Shown here: piece by piece, positions 1 through 7,009 of the stretch
Layout of the letters: each line of letters starts with the position of its first letter
Numbering within the stretch: the stretch's first letter is position 1
Source of the DNA: an uncultured Muribaculaceae bacterium
GTDB taxonomy: Bacteria; Bacteroidota; Bacteroidia; Bacteroidales; Muribaculaceae
Length of the DNA stretch: 19,636 nucleotides
Direction of reading: 5' to 3'
NCBI GenBank assembly: GCA_947178235.1
Contig: CAMWXQ010000004.1
Location: 1 to 19,636, forward strand
Position numbers and translations under genes: made by a program
Notes under the pieces: generated by a model
Database searches by the model: none
Told to the model about the DNA's origin: nothing
What the model saw: only the letters and a program-made list of their open reading frames with translations

Positions 1-993
1 CGCGGGTAGTTTGTGGCACGGATACGAGGCGCAGAGGGTGCGGAAATTCGGGTCGGATGTCCGCTCAATGAACCATTCGCGCTTCTGGCGCCATGTGAAC
101 TCGGGAGAGATGAACACGAATGTCATGTTGGCCCTCAATGCCCCGATGTAGAATCCTGCCGCCGCCCACTCTGCGTCACGGCTGTATCCATTCTCGCGCA
201 TCTTGTCTATCACATGGTCACAGTAGTGGGCCACGCGATCCATGACGTCAAGTCGGAGGTTGCGGGTCAGGCTTCCCTCCGTTATGCGGTAGTGGTAGTA
301 GGTCCTGGGTAACGATACGACTTTTGTGCAGTGGACGTAGTAGTCGAAGCTGAACAGGTAGTCCTCGCTGAGATATTCCCTCTCATTCTCGAATCTTATG
401 CCGTGGCGGCGTAGGAGGTCGAGGCGATAGATGGCCATGCATGAGCTTCCTCCCAGGTCATACAGCTGCATCTCGGCTGGTGCGGGGTCGAAGATGCCCA
501 GGGCGAGGCGGTGGATTTCTTCGGGGCGGTCGAAGATCCTGGCGGGGGCGGTGTAGTCGACGGGCGAGGATGCGCCGGCGTCGGTGAAGCGGTTGCAGGT
601 GAAACGCACCGTGTCGGCTCCGCTCTCCTCCATCATCCTCACTGCCACGGCGTATGTGTCGGGGTGCAGGGTGTCGTCCGAGTCGTGGAAGGCGATGTAC
701 TTTCCCCTCGCTGCGTCGAGCCCTGTGTTGCGGGCCATGCCGAGACCCTCGTTCACGGGCTTGTGTATCACCCTCACCCTCGGGTCGAGGGCCGCGTAGC
801 GGTCACACATCGCGGGTGCGCCGTCGGGCGAGAGGTCGTCCACGAGAATCACCTCCATGTCCTTGAACGTCTGCCCGAGCAGTGCCTGCATCATCTCGTC
901 CAGGTAGCGCTCGGTACGGAACACGGGTACCACTACTGATAGCAGTGGCGTTTTGGGGGCGTCCGCGCTTGTATGTCGGGATTCGTTGAGCAT
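1..993 (-). CDS. Family 2 glycosyltransferase, 3' end beyond the window
   Basis: The frame is open from an ATG at 993 to the left edge (331 codons, no stop), so the C-terminus is missing. After a short polar lead, residues about 18-26 read LLSVVVPVF, the usual first strand of a GT-A glycosyltransferase. Next come EVILVDDLSPDG near residue 48, then NEGLGMARNTGLDAARGKY and the DXD-like HDSDD near residue 103, which in this family holds the metal and nucleotide-sugar. Later segments (EDYLFSFDYY and YHYRITEGSLTR) are typical of bacterial GT2 enzymes that extend cell-surface polysaccharides. It should transfer a sugar from a nucleotide donor onto a surface glycan at the cytoplasmic side of the membrane; donor and acceptor cannot be told. 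It lies 50 bases past a terminator, so it probably has its own promoter, but I see no TAnnTTTG element there. Family assignment is firm and the substrate unknown. Confidence 0.93.
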   Translation of the reverse strand, partial: MLNESRHTSADAPKTPLLSVVVPVFRTERYLDEMMQALLGQTFKDMEVILVDDLSPDGAPAMCDRYAALDPRVRVIHKPVNEGLGMARNTGLDAARGKYIAFHDSDDTLHPDTYAVAVRMMEESGADTVRFTCNRFTDAGASSPVDYTAPARIFDRPEEIHRLALGIFDPAPAEMQLYDLGGSSCMAIYRLDLLRRHGIRFENEREYLSEDYLFSFDYYVHCTKVVSLPRTYYHYRITEGSLTRNLRLDVMDRVAHYCDHVIDKMRENGYSRDAEWAAAGFYIGALRANMTFVFISPEFTWRQKREWFIERTSDPNFRTLCASYPCHKLPA

Positions 994-1043
994 GTGAGGT
1001 CAGTGGGGTGATTGTTCGGTCTATCTTTATGATAAAACGAAAG

Positions 1044-1072
1044 CGGGAGGCAGTATATTTTACTGCCTCCCG
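1044..1072 (-). terminator. Rho-independent terminator after the two-component/lipoprotein operon
   Basis: A perfect 12-bp inverted repeat (CGGGAGGCAGTA at 1044-1055 and its complement at 1061-1072) has a 5-base loop. On the minus strand it is followed by a T-rich stretch (CTTTCGTTTTATC). It lies 47 bases beyond the stop codon of the small lipoprotein gene and 50 bases ahead of the glycosyltransferase start, which separates the two units. Confidence 0.8.
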
Positions 1073-1119
1073 AGATTATTTTCACCGAATATGTCAGCGG
1101 CGGATTACGGTTTGTGATT

Positions 1120-1566
1120 TCAGAGCGGTTTGTATCCTTCGGGGACCGTGGCGCCATCGATTTTCCACGTTCCGTCGGCCCGGGTCATCGTGAGGGTGGT
1201 GGAGCCCTGGTGGCCCATGTCGGACCAACGGACTACGACCGTGTTCCCCTCGCCCGGGGTCACGGACAATACCTCGGAGGGGGTGTCGTCCCCATCCTGC
1301 ATCCCCGAGCGGAGCAGCCATGTGGCGTAGCCTTCGGTGTCGTAGTCGTTGGCTTCGGCCAGACGGCTGAGGAATCTGTCGGTGCATATGTCCGAGATCT
1401 TGAATCCCGGGTCCGTGGCGGTGCCGAACACGAGGTTGGCATACAGGGCCTCGATGTTCGCCGCGATGGTGGGGAACTCGGCCTGCATGGACTCGTCGGT
1501 CTTCTGCCCGGACATCTGGCAAGCCGAGAGGCACAGGAGCAGGGCAATCAGAAGCGTTTTCATCAT
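1120..1566 (-). CDS. Small predicted lipoprotein, DUF3828-like
   Basis: This encodes 148 residues. The N-terminus MMKTLLIALLLCLSAC is a lipoprotein signal peptide with lipobox LSAC and Cys16 as the lipidated residue, so the mature protein should be membrane-anchored in the periplasm. The middle (about 30-95) has alternating hydrophobic and acidic residues, including FKISDICTDRFLSRLAEAND. The C-terminal third (VVVRWSDMGHQGSTTLTMTRADGTWKIDGA) reads as an antiparallel beta-sheet. This pattern resembles DUF3828-type NTF2-fold lipoproteins, a tentative match made by eye. The ATG overlaps the stop of the histidine kinase gene by 4 bases (ATGA), so it is the last gene of the response regulator-kinase operon and probably translationally coupled. 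That placement suggests an accessory or output role for the kinase in the periplasm; this is inference. A second in-frame ATG directly follows the first. Confidence 0.85.
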   Translation of the reverse strand: MMKTLLIALLLCLSACQMSGQKTDESMQAEFPTIAANIEALYANLVFGTATDPGFKISDICTDRFLSRLAEANDYDTEGYATWLLRSGMQDGDDTPSEVLSVTPGEGNTVVVRWSDMGHQGSTTLTMTRADGTWKIDGATVPEGYKPL

Positions 1567-3038
1567 GATTCGGATGCGGTGTATTTGGGCAGGGAGAAGA
1601 TGAATTCGAGGCCGCCCGAGACACGGTTGTGTACCGAGATGGTACCGCCGTGGTTGGTGACGGTGCTCTTGACGATGGGGAGGCCGAGGCCTGTGCCGCC
1701 CTGTTTGCGCGAGCGGCCGGTGTCGACGCGGTAGAATCGCTCGAAGAGGTGTGGCAGGTGCTCCTCGCCCACGCCGGTGCCGTCGTCGTAGAAGGCGAAG
1801 ACATAGAAGCGGTCGTTCTCCGAGATGAGGCGGAATCCGATCGAGGTGCCGCCGGAGTACATGGCCGAGTTGCGGATGAGGCCGCAGATCATGCCTTGGA
1901 GCAGTCCGGGATTGCCCGAAACGAAGCAGTTGAGCGGGAGGTCGAAGGAGAATGTGAGGTCACCCGCGAGATGGTTGGCCTCGATGTCGCACTCGATCTG
2001 GAAGAGCAGGTCGTACATGTCCACCTTGGTGACGGCGATCTTGTCGCTGCCGTTTTCGAGGCGGGTCATGGTCGAGATGTCGTTGAGCAGGTTGGTGAGG
2101 CGCTCGACGTTCGAGAGCATTCGTTGGAGGAATCTCGTGCGGGTCTCGTCGTCCATCTCGGGGTCGTTGAGGATGGATTCGAGATAGCCGCGGATGATGC
2201 CCACGGGGGTCTTGATCTCGTGGTTGATGTTGTTGGTCATCTGGCGGGTGACGCGGGCCTTCTCCTCGAAGGCGTGCATCGCCACCTTGCGCTCCTTCTT
2301 GATCTGCTCGATGGCCGCGACGCGGTCGCGGTAGAGGGTCACGATCTCGCGCGAGATGTCGCCGAGCTCATTCTTGGGGAACTTGTCCATGCCCGTGAAT
2401 GTCCCGCCGCTGACGGCGCGGTAGGTGAAGTCTTTGAGCAGCGTGACGTTGCGCGAGAGCATACGCGTGAAGTAGAAGGTCACGATGAGCGTCACCAGGA
2501 GGCATCCGCCGATGACGAGCCACACGGTGTCGTCGATGTTGATGGCATCGTCGACGGCCTCGTTGTAGGGGATACCCGAGATGACCTTCACGCGGCCGTC
2601 CGGGCTCATGGCCGAGCTGAGCATGTAGTAGTCGTGGCTCGTTCCGTCGTGGTTGCGGATGACCAGGCGCTTCGAGTCGCCGCCAGTATCGACCACCTTC
2701 ACGATGTCTTCATTGGTCACCTCGAAGGGGAGGGGGACGTTGAGCGAGTATTGGAGCTGTCCGAGGTCCGAGTATACGGTGATGCGCACGCTCTCGAACT
2801 CAGACCCCTCGAAGTATGAGGCGATGAAGGCGTTGAAGGGGCGCAGACCCTGGTCGTTCTCATAGGCGCGCAGTACGCGGCGGTTGATGAGGTCGAGCTG
2901 GGACGTGAGTATCTCGGCGCGGTAGTCTGCCTCGCGCTTGTACTGGTACCAGAGGATGATGCCGAAGACGATGCAGAGCGTCAGGGCCAGCGGGATGAAG
3001 AGCTGCCAGTGGAAGTTAATCCTTTTCCTTAAATCCAT
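1563..3038 (-). CDS. Membrane sensor histidine kinase
   Basis: This 491-residue kinase has a first membrane segment at about 13-30, a periplasmic sensor region of about 140 residues, a second membrane segment at about 172-190 and a HAMP-like linker (200-245). The HisKA dimerisation domain follows, with the phospho-acceptor in NINHEIKTPVG (His273). The ATPase domain has an N-box (LIRNSA, Asn390), G1 box DDGTGVG (418-424), F-box LFERFYR (431-437) and G2 box GGTGLGL (447-453). All catalytic motifs are intact, so it should autophosphorylate and pass phosphate to the regulator encoded just upstream. The start overlaps the regulator gene by 23 bases, and its stop overlaps the next lipoprotein gene by 4. 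Pairing and size recall the RprX/RprY system of Bacteroides, but I cannot prove orthology from sequence alone, so no symbol is given. The signal sensed is unknown. Confidence 0.95.
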   Translation of the reverse strand: MDLRKRINFHWQLFIPLALTLCIVFGIILWYQYKREADYRAEILTSQLDLINRRVLRAYENDQGLRPFNAFIASYFEGSEFESVRITVYSDLGQLQYSLNVPLPFEVTNEDIVKVVDTGGDSKRLVIRNHDGTSHDYYMLSSAMSPDGRVKVISGIPYNEAVDDAINIDDTVWLVIGGCLLVTLIVTFYFTRMLSRNVTLLKDFTYRAVSGGTFTGMDKFPKNELGDISREIVTLYRDRVAAIEQIKKERKVAMHAFEEKARVTRQMTNNINHEIKTPVGIIRGYLESILNDPEMDDETRTRFLQRMLSNVERLTNLLNDISTMTRLENGSDKIAVTKVDMYDLLFQIECDIEANHLAGDLTFSFDLPLNCFVSGNPGLLQGMICGLIRNSAMYSGGTSIGFRLISENDRFYVFAFYDDGTGVGEEHLPHLFERFYRVDTGRSRKQGGTGLGLPIVKSTVTNHGGTISVHNRVSGGLEFIFSLPKYTASES

Positions 3039-3753
3039 AACCGAAACCTGGGCGTGTCTCGATGTTGTTGCCGTATTCGCCTATCTTCTTGCGCAGGCGT
3101 GTGATGTTGGTGTCGATGGTGCGGTTGTTGACCACTACATCGTCGGCCCATACGCGGCGCATGATCTCCTGGCGCGAGTAGATGCGTCCGCGGTGGGTGA
3201 GGAAGAAGTAGAGTATCTCGAACTCGGTCTTGGTCAGCGGTATGCGCTCGTCGTCGAGGTATGCGACCTTCTCGTTGGGGTCGACGCGCAGCCCCTTGTA
3301 GACCTCCTGGGCTTTGAGGGGTTCGTCGTCGGGATCCTCGGCCTGGGCGGGTGCGGCGGCCGCTGCGGCGGCGAGCTTCGCGAGCTGGGTGCGGCGCAGC
3401 ACGGCATTGACGCGGGCGATGACCTCGCTCATCTTGAATGGCTTGGTGATATAGTCGTCGGCGCCGATGTTGAGGCCCATCACCGTGTCGTCCTCGCCGT
3501 TGAGGGCCGAGCAGAAGATGATGGGAGCCGACTCGGTACGGCCGTTGTTGCGTACAGCCTTTGCAAAGTCGTAGCCGCTGAGGTTCTCCATCATGATGTC
3601 CACGATGAAGAGGTCATACTGGGTGAGGTCCTTTTCCAGGGCCTCCTCCGCGCTGTAAGCAGTGTCTACCTCGTAGCCCTCTTTGCGCAGATTGTATTTG
3701 AGGATTTCGCAGATTGATTCCTCGTCGTCGATAAGCAACAGTCGTGTGCTCAT
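3016..3753 (-). CDS. OmpR/PhoB-family response regulator
   Basis: This encodes 245 residues. The receiver domain (1-122) has the acidic pair Asp9/Asp10, phospho-acceptor Asp52 in FIVDIMM, Ser82 in the switch position and Lys104 in ITKPF. A linker rich in alanine and acidic residues (about 126-146, with a run of eight alanines) leads to a winged-helix DNA-binding domain (about 148-243) with LTKTEFEILYFF, SRQEIMRRVW, a recognition-helix region NNRTIDTNITRLRKKI and the terminal wing RPGFGYGF. It is the first gene of the operon with the histidine kinase and small lipoprotein and should regulate transcription after phosphorylation by that kinase. It resembles Bacteroidales RprY-type regulators, an impression from memory. 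Its targets are unknown; the operon's own promoter is an obvious candidate. Confidence 0.95.
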   Translation of the reverse strand: MSTRLLLIDDEESICEILKYNLRKEGYEVDTAYSAEEALEKDLTQYDLFIVDIMMENLSGYDFAKAVRNNGRTESAPIIFCSALNGEDDTVMGLNIGADDYITKPFKMSEVIARVNAVLRRTQLAKLAAAAAAAPAQAEDPDDEPLKAQEVYKGLRVDPNEKVAYLDDERIPLTKTEFEILYFFLTHRGRIYSRQEIMRRVWADDVVVNNRTIDTNITRLRKKIGEYGNNIETRPGFGYGFKEKD

Positions 3754-3787
3754 GGGTATATTTGGGTAATTTGGTTTATTATAAGTG

Positions 3788-3795
3788 CAAAGTTA
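3788..3795 (-). promoter_or_regulatory. Predicted -7 promoter element of the response regulator operon
   Basis: The minus strand reads TAACTTTG, an exact match to the Bacteroidota -7 consensus TAnnTTTG, 35 bases ahead of the regulator's ATG. No clear TTTG is seen at the -33 position, so the match is partial. Confidence 0.55.
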
Positions 3796-3842
3796 CTGAA
3801 ATCGGGTCTAATATTTGGTTAATTTCTGTTAAATCGGATTTG

Positions 3843-3891
3843 GCGCCCTCCTCGGGTTATTGTATCCGAGGCCCGGGGGAGGACAGGGCGC
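3843..3891. other. Interrupted GC-rich inverted repeat next to the fabF terminator
   Basis: GCGCCCT at 3843-3849 pairs with AGGGCGC at 3885-3891. CCTC at 3850-3853 pairs with GAGG at 3879-3882 after a 2-base bulge, and GGG/CCC can add three pairs. It sits between the fabF terminator and the response regulator promoter. It may be a back-up terminator hairpin for the fabF transcript, although no T-run follows on the minus strand. Confidence 0.35.
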
Positions 3892-3893
3892 AA

Positions 3894-3932
3894 AAAAACA
3901 GACCGGAATGTTCGGCATTCCGGTCTGTTTTT
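3894..3932 (-). terminator. Strong, potentially bidirectional terminator after fabF
   Basis: A perfect 17-bp stem (AAAAACAGACCGGAATG at 3894-3910 with its complement at 3916-3932) encloses the loop TTCGG. T-runs follow on both strands, so it can stop transcription either way. It lies 49 bases past the fabF stop and has no converging plus-strand gene, so its main role should be ending the acpP-fabF transcript. Confidence 0.9.
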
Positions 3933-3981
3933 ATCATGTGTCGGTCGGGCGTGGCCCGGTGTCGGCAATGTGTCGGGTGGA

Positions 3982-5250
<1,269 letters not shown>

Positions 5251-5367
5251 AAGGAGTTGATTTATAATGGAGTGGTCTGTTTCGGTTTCTTGGGGAGGGG
5301 AGAGGGGGCGGAGAGAGGTGATATATGGGTCGCGGGCGTCGCGGGCGCTCGCGCGTATTACGCGGTA

Positions 5368-5406
5368 AAGGCTCCACCATGCGCTCTGAGGCGTGAGTGG
5401 AGCCTT
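5368..5406 (-). other. Hairpin between acpP and fabF, possible attenuator
   Basis: A perfect 10-bp inverted repeat (AAGGCTCCAC at 5368-5377, GTGGAGCCTT at 5397-5406) has a 19-base loop that can pair further (CGC with GCG). It lies 55 bases past the acpP stop on the minus strand. Only a short T-run follows, so it may be a leaky terminator, a processing site or an mRNA-end stabiliser. Confidence 0.5.
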
Positions 5407-5425
5407 CGTGGAGGCGGAGCGGGCT

Positions 5426-5443
5426 CCGGCGCCGTGGCGCCGG
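5426..5443 (-). other. Very GC-rich 8-bp hairpin just after the acpP stop
   Basis: CCGGCGCC at 5426-5433 and GGCGCCGG at 5436-5443 form a perfect 8-bp inverted repeat with a 2-base spacer, 17 bases past the acpP stop codon. Together with the hairpin at 5368-5406 it gives the acpP mRNA a structured 3' region. No poly-T tail follows, so I do not call it a terminator. Confidence 0.4.
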
Positions 5444-5460
5444 GGGCTCAGTCTGCCTGA

Positions 5461-5697
5461 TTAGTTCTGGTTAGCCTCGATGTAGGAGATGGCGTCAGCT
5501 ACGGTGCGGATGCCCTCTGCCTTGTCGTCGGGGATGGTGATACCGAACTCCTTCTCGAACTCCATGATGAGCTCTACGGTGTCAAGGCTGTCAGCGCCAA
5601 GATCCTTGGTGAATTCTGCGGTCTCGGTTACCTCGTTCTCATCAACGCCGAGCTTGTCAACGATGATAGCCTTTACACGGGATGCGATTTCAGACAT
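5461..5697 (-). CDS. acpP: Acyl carrier protein
   Basis: This 78-residue acidic protein contains the phosphopantetheine attachment site [17 protein letters not shown], with Ser37 as the modified residue. Length, charge and the four-helix pattern are typical of ACP. It carries growing acyl chains for fatty-acid synthesis in the cytoplasm. It is first in the acpP-fabF unit and is transcribed away from the divergent DUF3298 lipoprotein gene. A predicted promoter element lies about 100 bases upstream. Its codon choice is less GC-biased than the genes around it, as often seen for very highly expressed genes. Confidence 0.98.
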   Translation of the reverse strand: MSEIASRVKAIIVDKLGVDENEVTETAEFTKDLGADSLDTVELIMEFEKEFGITIPDDKAEGIRTVADAISYIEANQN

Positions 5698-5800
5698 AGT
5701 TGTTGATAATGTTTTGTTTGTGAATAGTGTTCTATCTGTTGGGGTGGCAAAGATGCACGCCGCAGAAAGACTGAATCGGCGGGAGCATTTTTTTGCGCTG

Positions 5801-5808
5801 CAAAGTTA
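5801..5808 (-). promoter_or_regulatory. Predicted -7 promoter element of acpP
   Basis: The minus strand reads TAACTTTG followed by C, matching TAnnTTTG exactly and identical to the element ahead of the response regulator. TTTG and TTG motifs occur 12-16 bases upstream (5821-5827), closer than the usual spacing. This gives acpP a leader of about 95 bases. Confidence 0.6.
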
Positions 5809-5914
5809 ATAAAATTTCTCCAAACAACGAACTTTTTCACAAATAAAGTTGAACTTCAAGCAGCTCCGAGCCTTATTTGCCCCTTTTCGGCACATTTTTT
5901 AGCCTAAAATTCAC

Positions 5915-5922
5915 TAACTTTA
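5915..5922 (+). promoter_or_regulatory. Weak -7 candidate for the DUF3298 lipoprotein gene
   Basis: TAACTTTA differs from TAnnTTTG at the last base. It is followed closely by TAACGTTTG, which has the right parts but one extra spacer base. Either could serve the plus-strand gene starting at 6030; neither is a full match. Confidence 0.3.
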
Positions 5923-6029
5923 ACGTTTGGAATTTAACAATCCGCCCACCCCGTCAGTTCTATAATATAGCCCGCGCACACGGGCCTCACATCATTCACA
6001 ACCCAACCCGATACAACCCAGCCAACGAA

Positions 6030-6863
6030 ATGAAAAAGATTCTGACCGCCGCCACCCTCGCAGCCGTGGCACTCCCCGCATTGCTCGCATCCTGCTCGCA
6101 GGACAGGACAAAGGCTGCCTCCGAAGAGGGAATCTCAGAATTCGCGGTCGACCAGACCGTGAAGAGCGCCGAGAAGAACTACCTCGCCGTATTCGGCGAA
6201 GACACCGCATACTACCAGAAGTCCACCGTCATCCACTGGCCCGACCGCATCGGCCAGGCCGACCTCACCGCCCTCCGCGACACACTCATGTCCTATTGCT
6301 ACGACGTCAAGACAGGCGACCTCAACCCCGCCATCAAGACCTACCTCGCCGACACCCTCTCCGTCTCGGGCTTCAACCCCACACCCATCGACTCGCTGCC
6401 CGACGATGCCGCCGAGGGTCGTGTATGGTATGACTACACCTCGGCCACAGTCCTCGAAATCAACTCGGACTACGCCACCTACGAGGTCACCCAGAGCTCA
6501 TACCTCGGCGGTGCCCACCCCATGACCGTCACACGCCCCTTCACCTACGACCTCGCTGGGGGACGCGTACTCACCGTCGCTGACCTCTTCGTCCCCGGCA
6601 GCACCGACGCCCTCCTCACCGTCATCCGCGAGACCCTCGCCCAGCAGTACAACATCCGTCCCTCGCAGCTCGTCATGGCCGGCATCAACGTAGAGGACAA
6701 CATCGGCACACCCTACCTCATGGGCGGCGCCGTCGTATTCCACTACAACCCCTACGAAATCGCCCCCTACGCCCTCGGCTCCATCGACGCCACCGTCTAC
6801 CCCTGGGCCCTCGAAGGCCTCCTCACCCCCGAAGCCAAAACCCTCCTCGACCGCCAGTTCTGA
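6030..6863 (+). CDS. DUF3298-domain (RsiV-like C-terminal fold) lipoprotein
   Basis: The start is placed at the ATG at 6030, giving 277 residues that begin MKKILTAATLAAVALPALLASC. This is a clear lipoprotein signal with lipobox LASC and Cys22, whereas the open frame upstream of it does not look like protein. The mature part has a two-part layout: a DUF4163-like N-terminal half, then SYLGGAHPMTVTRPFTYDL (about residues 156-174), the hallmark of DUF3298. The segment after it (GGRVLTVADLF) and the end YEIAPYALGSIDATVYPW also fit DUF3298. This fold occurs in RsiV anti-sigma factors and PdaC-type proteins, but no anti-sigma or deacetylase domain is present here, so the role of this periplasmic lipoprotein is unknown. 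It stands alone, divergent from acpP, and ends in a strong terminator. Codons strongly favour C in the third position. Confidence 0.9.
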   Translation: MKKILTAATLAAVALPALLASCSQDRTKAASEEGISEFAVDQTVKSAEKNYLAVFGEDTAYYQKSTVIHWPDRIGQADLTALRDTLMSYCYDVKTGDLNPAIKTYLADTLSVSGFNPTPIDSLPDDAAEGRVWYDYTSATVLEINSDYATYEVTQSSYLGGAHPMTVTRPFTYDLAGGRVLTVADLFVPGSTDALLTVIRETLAQQYNIRPSQLVMAGINVEDNIGTPYLMGGAVVFHYNPYEIAPYALGSIDATVYPWALEGLLTPEAKTLLDRQF

Positions 6864-6891
6864 CCCCGCGCGGCCGAACCCCTGCATACCG

Positions 6892-6948
6892 AAACCCACA
6901 AATCCAATCATGCACCGCATCGTCGTGCATGGTTGGGTTTGTGGGTTT
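6892..6948 (+). terminator. Long-stem terminator after the DUF3298 lipoprotein gene
   Basis: A 24-bp stem (6892-6915 with 6925-6948) has only two non-Watson-Crick positions, both G-U wobbles in the plus-strand RNA. The loop is 9 bases and the stem is followed by TTTATTTG. It begins 28 bases past the stop codon and separates this gene from the ATPase unit downstream. Confidence 0.88.
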
Positions 6949-6950
6949 TA

Positions 6951-6982
6951 TTTGCAAGTGTCGTTGGAAATAATTATTTTTG
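6951..6982 (+). promoter_or_regulatory. Predicted promoter of the ATPase gene, partly inside the left palindrome
   Basis: TTTG at 6951-6954 and TATTTTTG at 6975-6982 match the Bacteroidota -33 and -7 consensus with 20 bases between them, the same spacing as the predicted porW promoter. The -7 box lies inside the left 37-bp repeat, so anything binding the palindrome would compete with RNA polymerase. Transcription would start near the palindrome centre, about 20 bases ahead of the ATG. Confidence 0.6.
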
Positions 6983-7009
6983 CGAAAAATAATTTTTCTG
7001 AAATATAAT
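6973..7009 (+). repeat. Left 37-bp near-palindromic inverted repeat of the ATPase unit
   Basis: This copy matches the reverse complement of 8410-8446 at 33 of 37 positions. It is itself palindromic around a central A at 6991: 15 of 18 half-site positions pair. The half-site consensus from both copies is ATTATGTTTCxGAAAAAT. The three bases that break the symmetry lie in the TATTTTTGCG stretch that forms the gene's predicted -7 box. The repeat ends at the base directly before the ATG at 7010, leaving no room for a separate ribosome-binding site. Confidence 0.85.

Larger units (their letters stand above)
5698..6029. other. Divergent intergenic region between acpP and the DUF3298 lipoprotein gene
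   Basis: These 332 bases hold no convincing gene. They are more AT-rich than their surroundings. They contain the acpP promoter element on the minus strand (5801-5808) and a weaker candidate for the plus-strand lipoprotein gene (5915-5922). An open plus-strand frame reaches back to 5877, but its residues before the ATG at 6030 do not look like protein. Confidence 0.7.

Noticed and set aside
13..312. 99-codon plus-strand open frame at the left edge
   Set aside because: It is antisense to the family 2 glycosyltransferase, which carries clear motifs across the same stretch.
1629..2819. 396-codon open frame on the plus strand inside the histidine kinase gene
   Set aside because: It is antisense to a kinase with all catalytic motifs, and its translation is a low-information mix of Val, Ala, Glu and Asp.
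5877..6029. N-terminal extension of the DUF3298 lipoprotein
   Set aside because: The 51 extra codons cover promoter-like AT-rich DNA and would bury the lipoprotein signal that begins at the ATG at 6030.
6980..7009. TTG start at 6980 for the ATPase
   Set aside because: It lies inside the palindrome and overlaps the predicted -7 box, so a transcript from that promoter would not contain it. The ATG at 7010 gives the usual family start.
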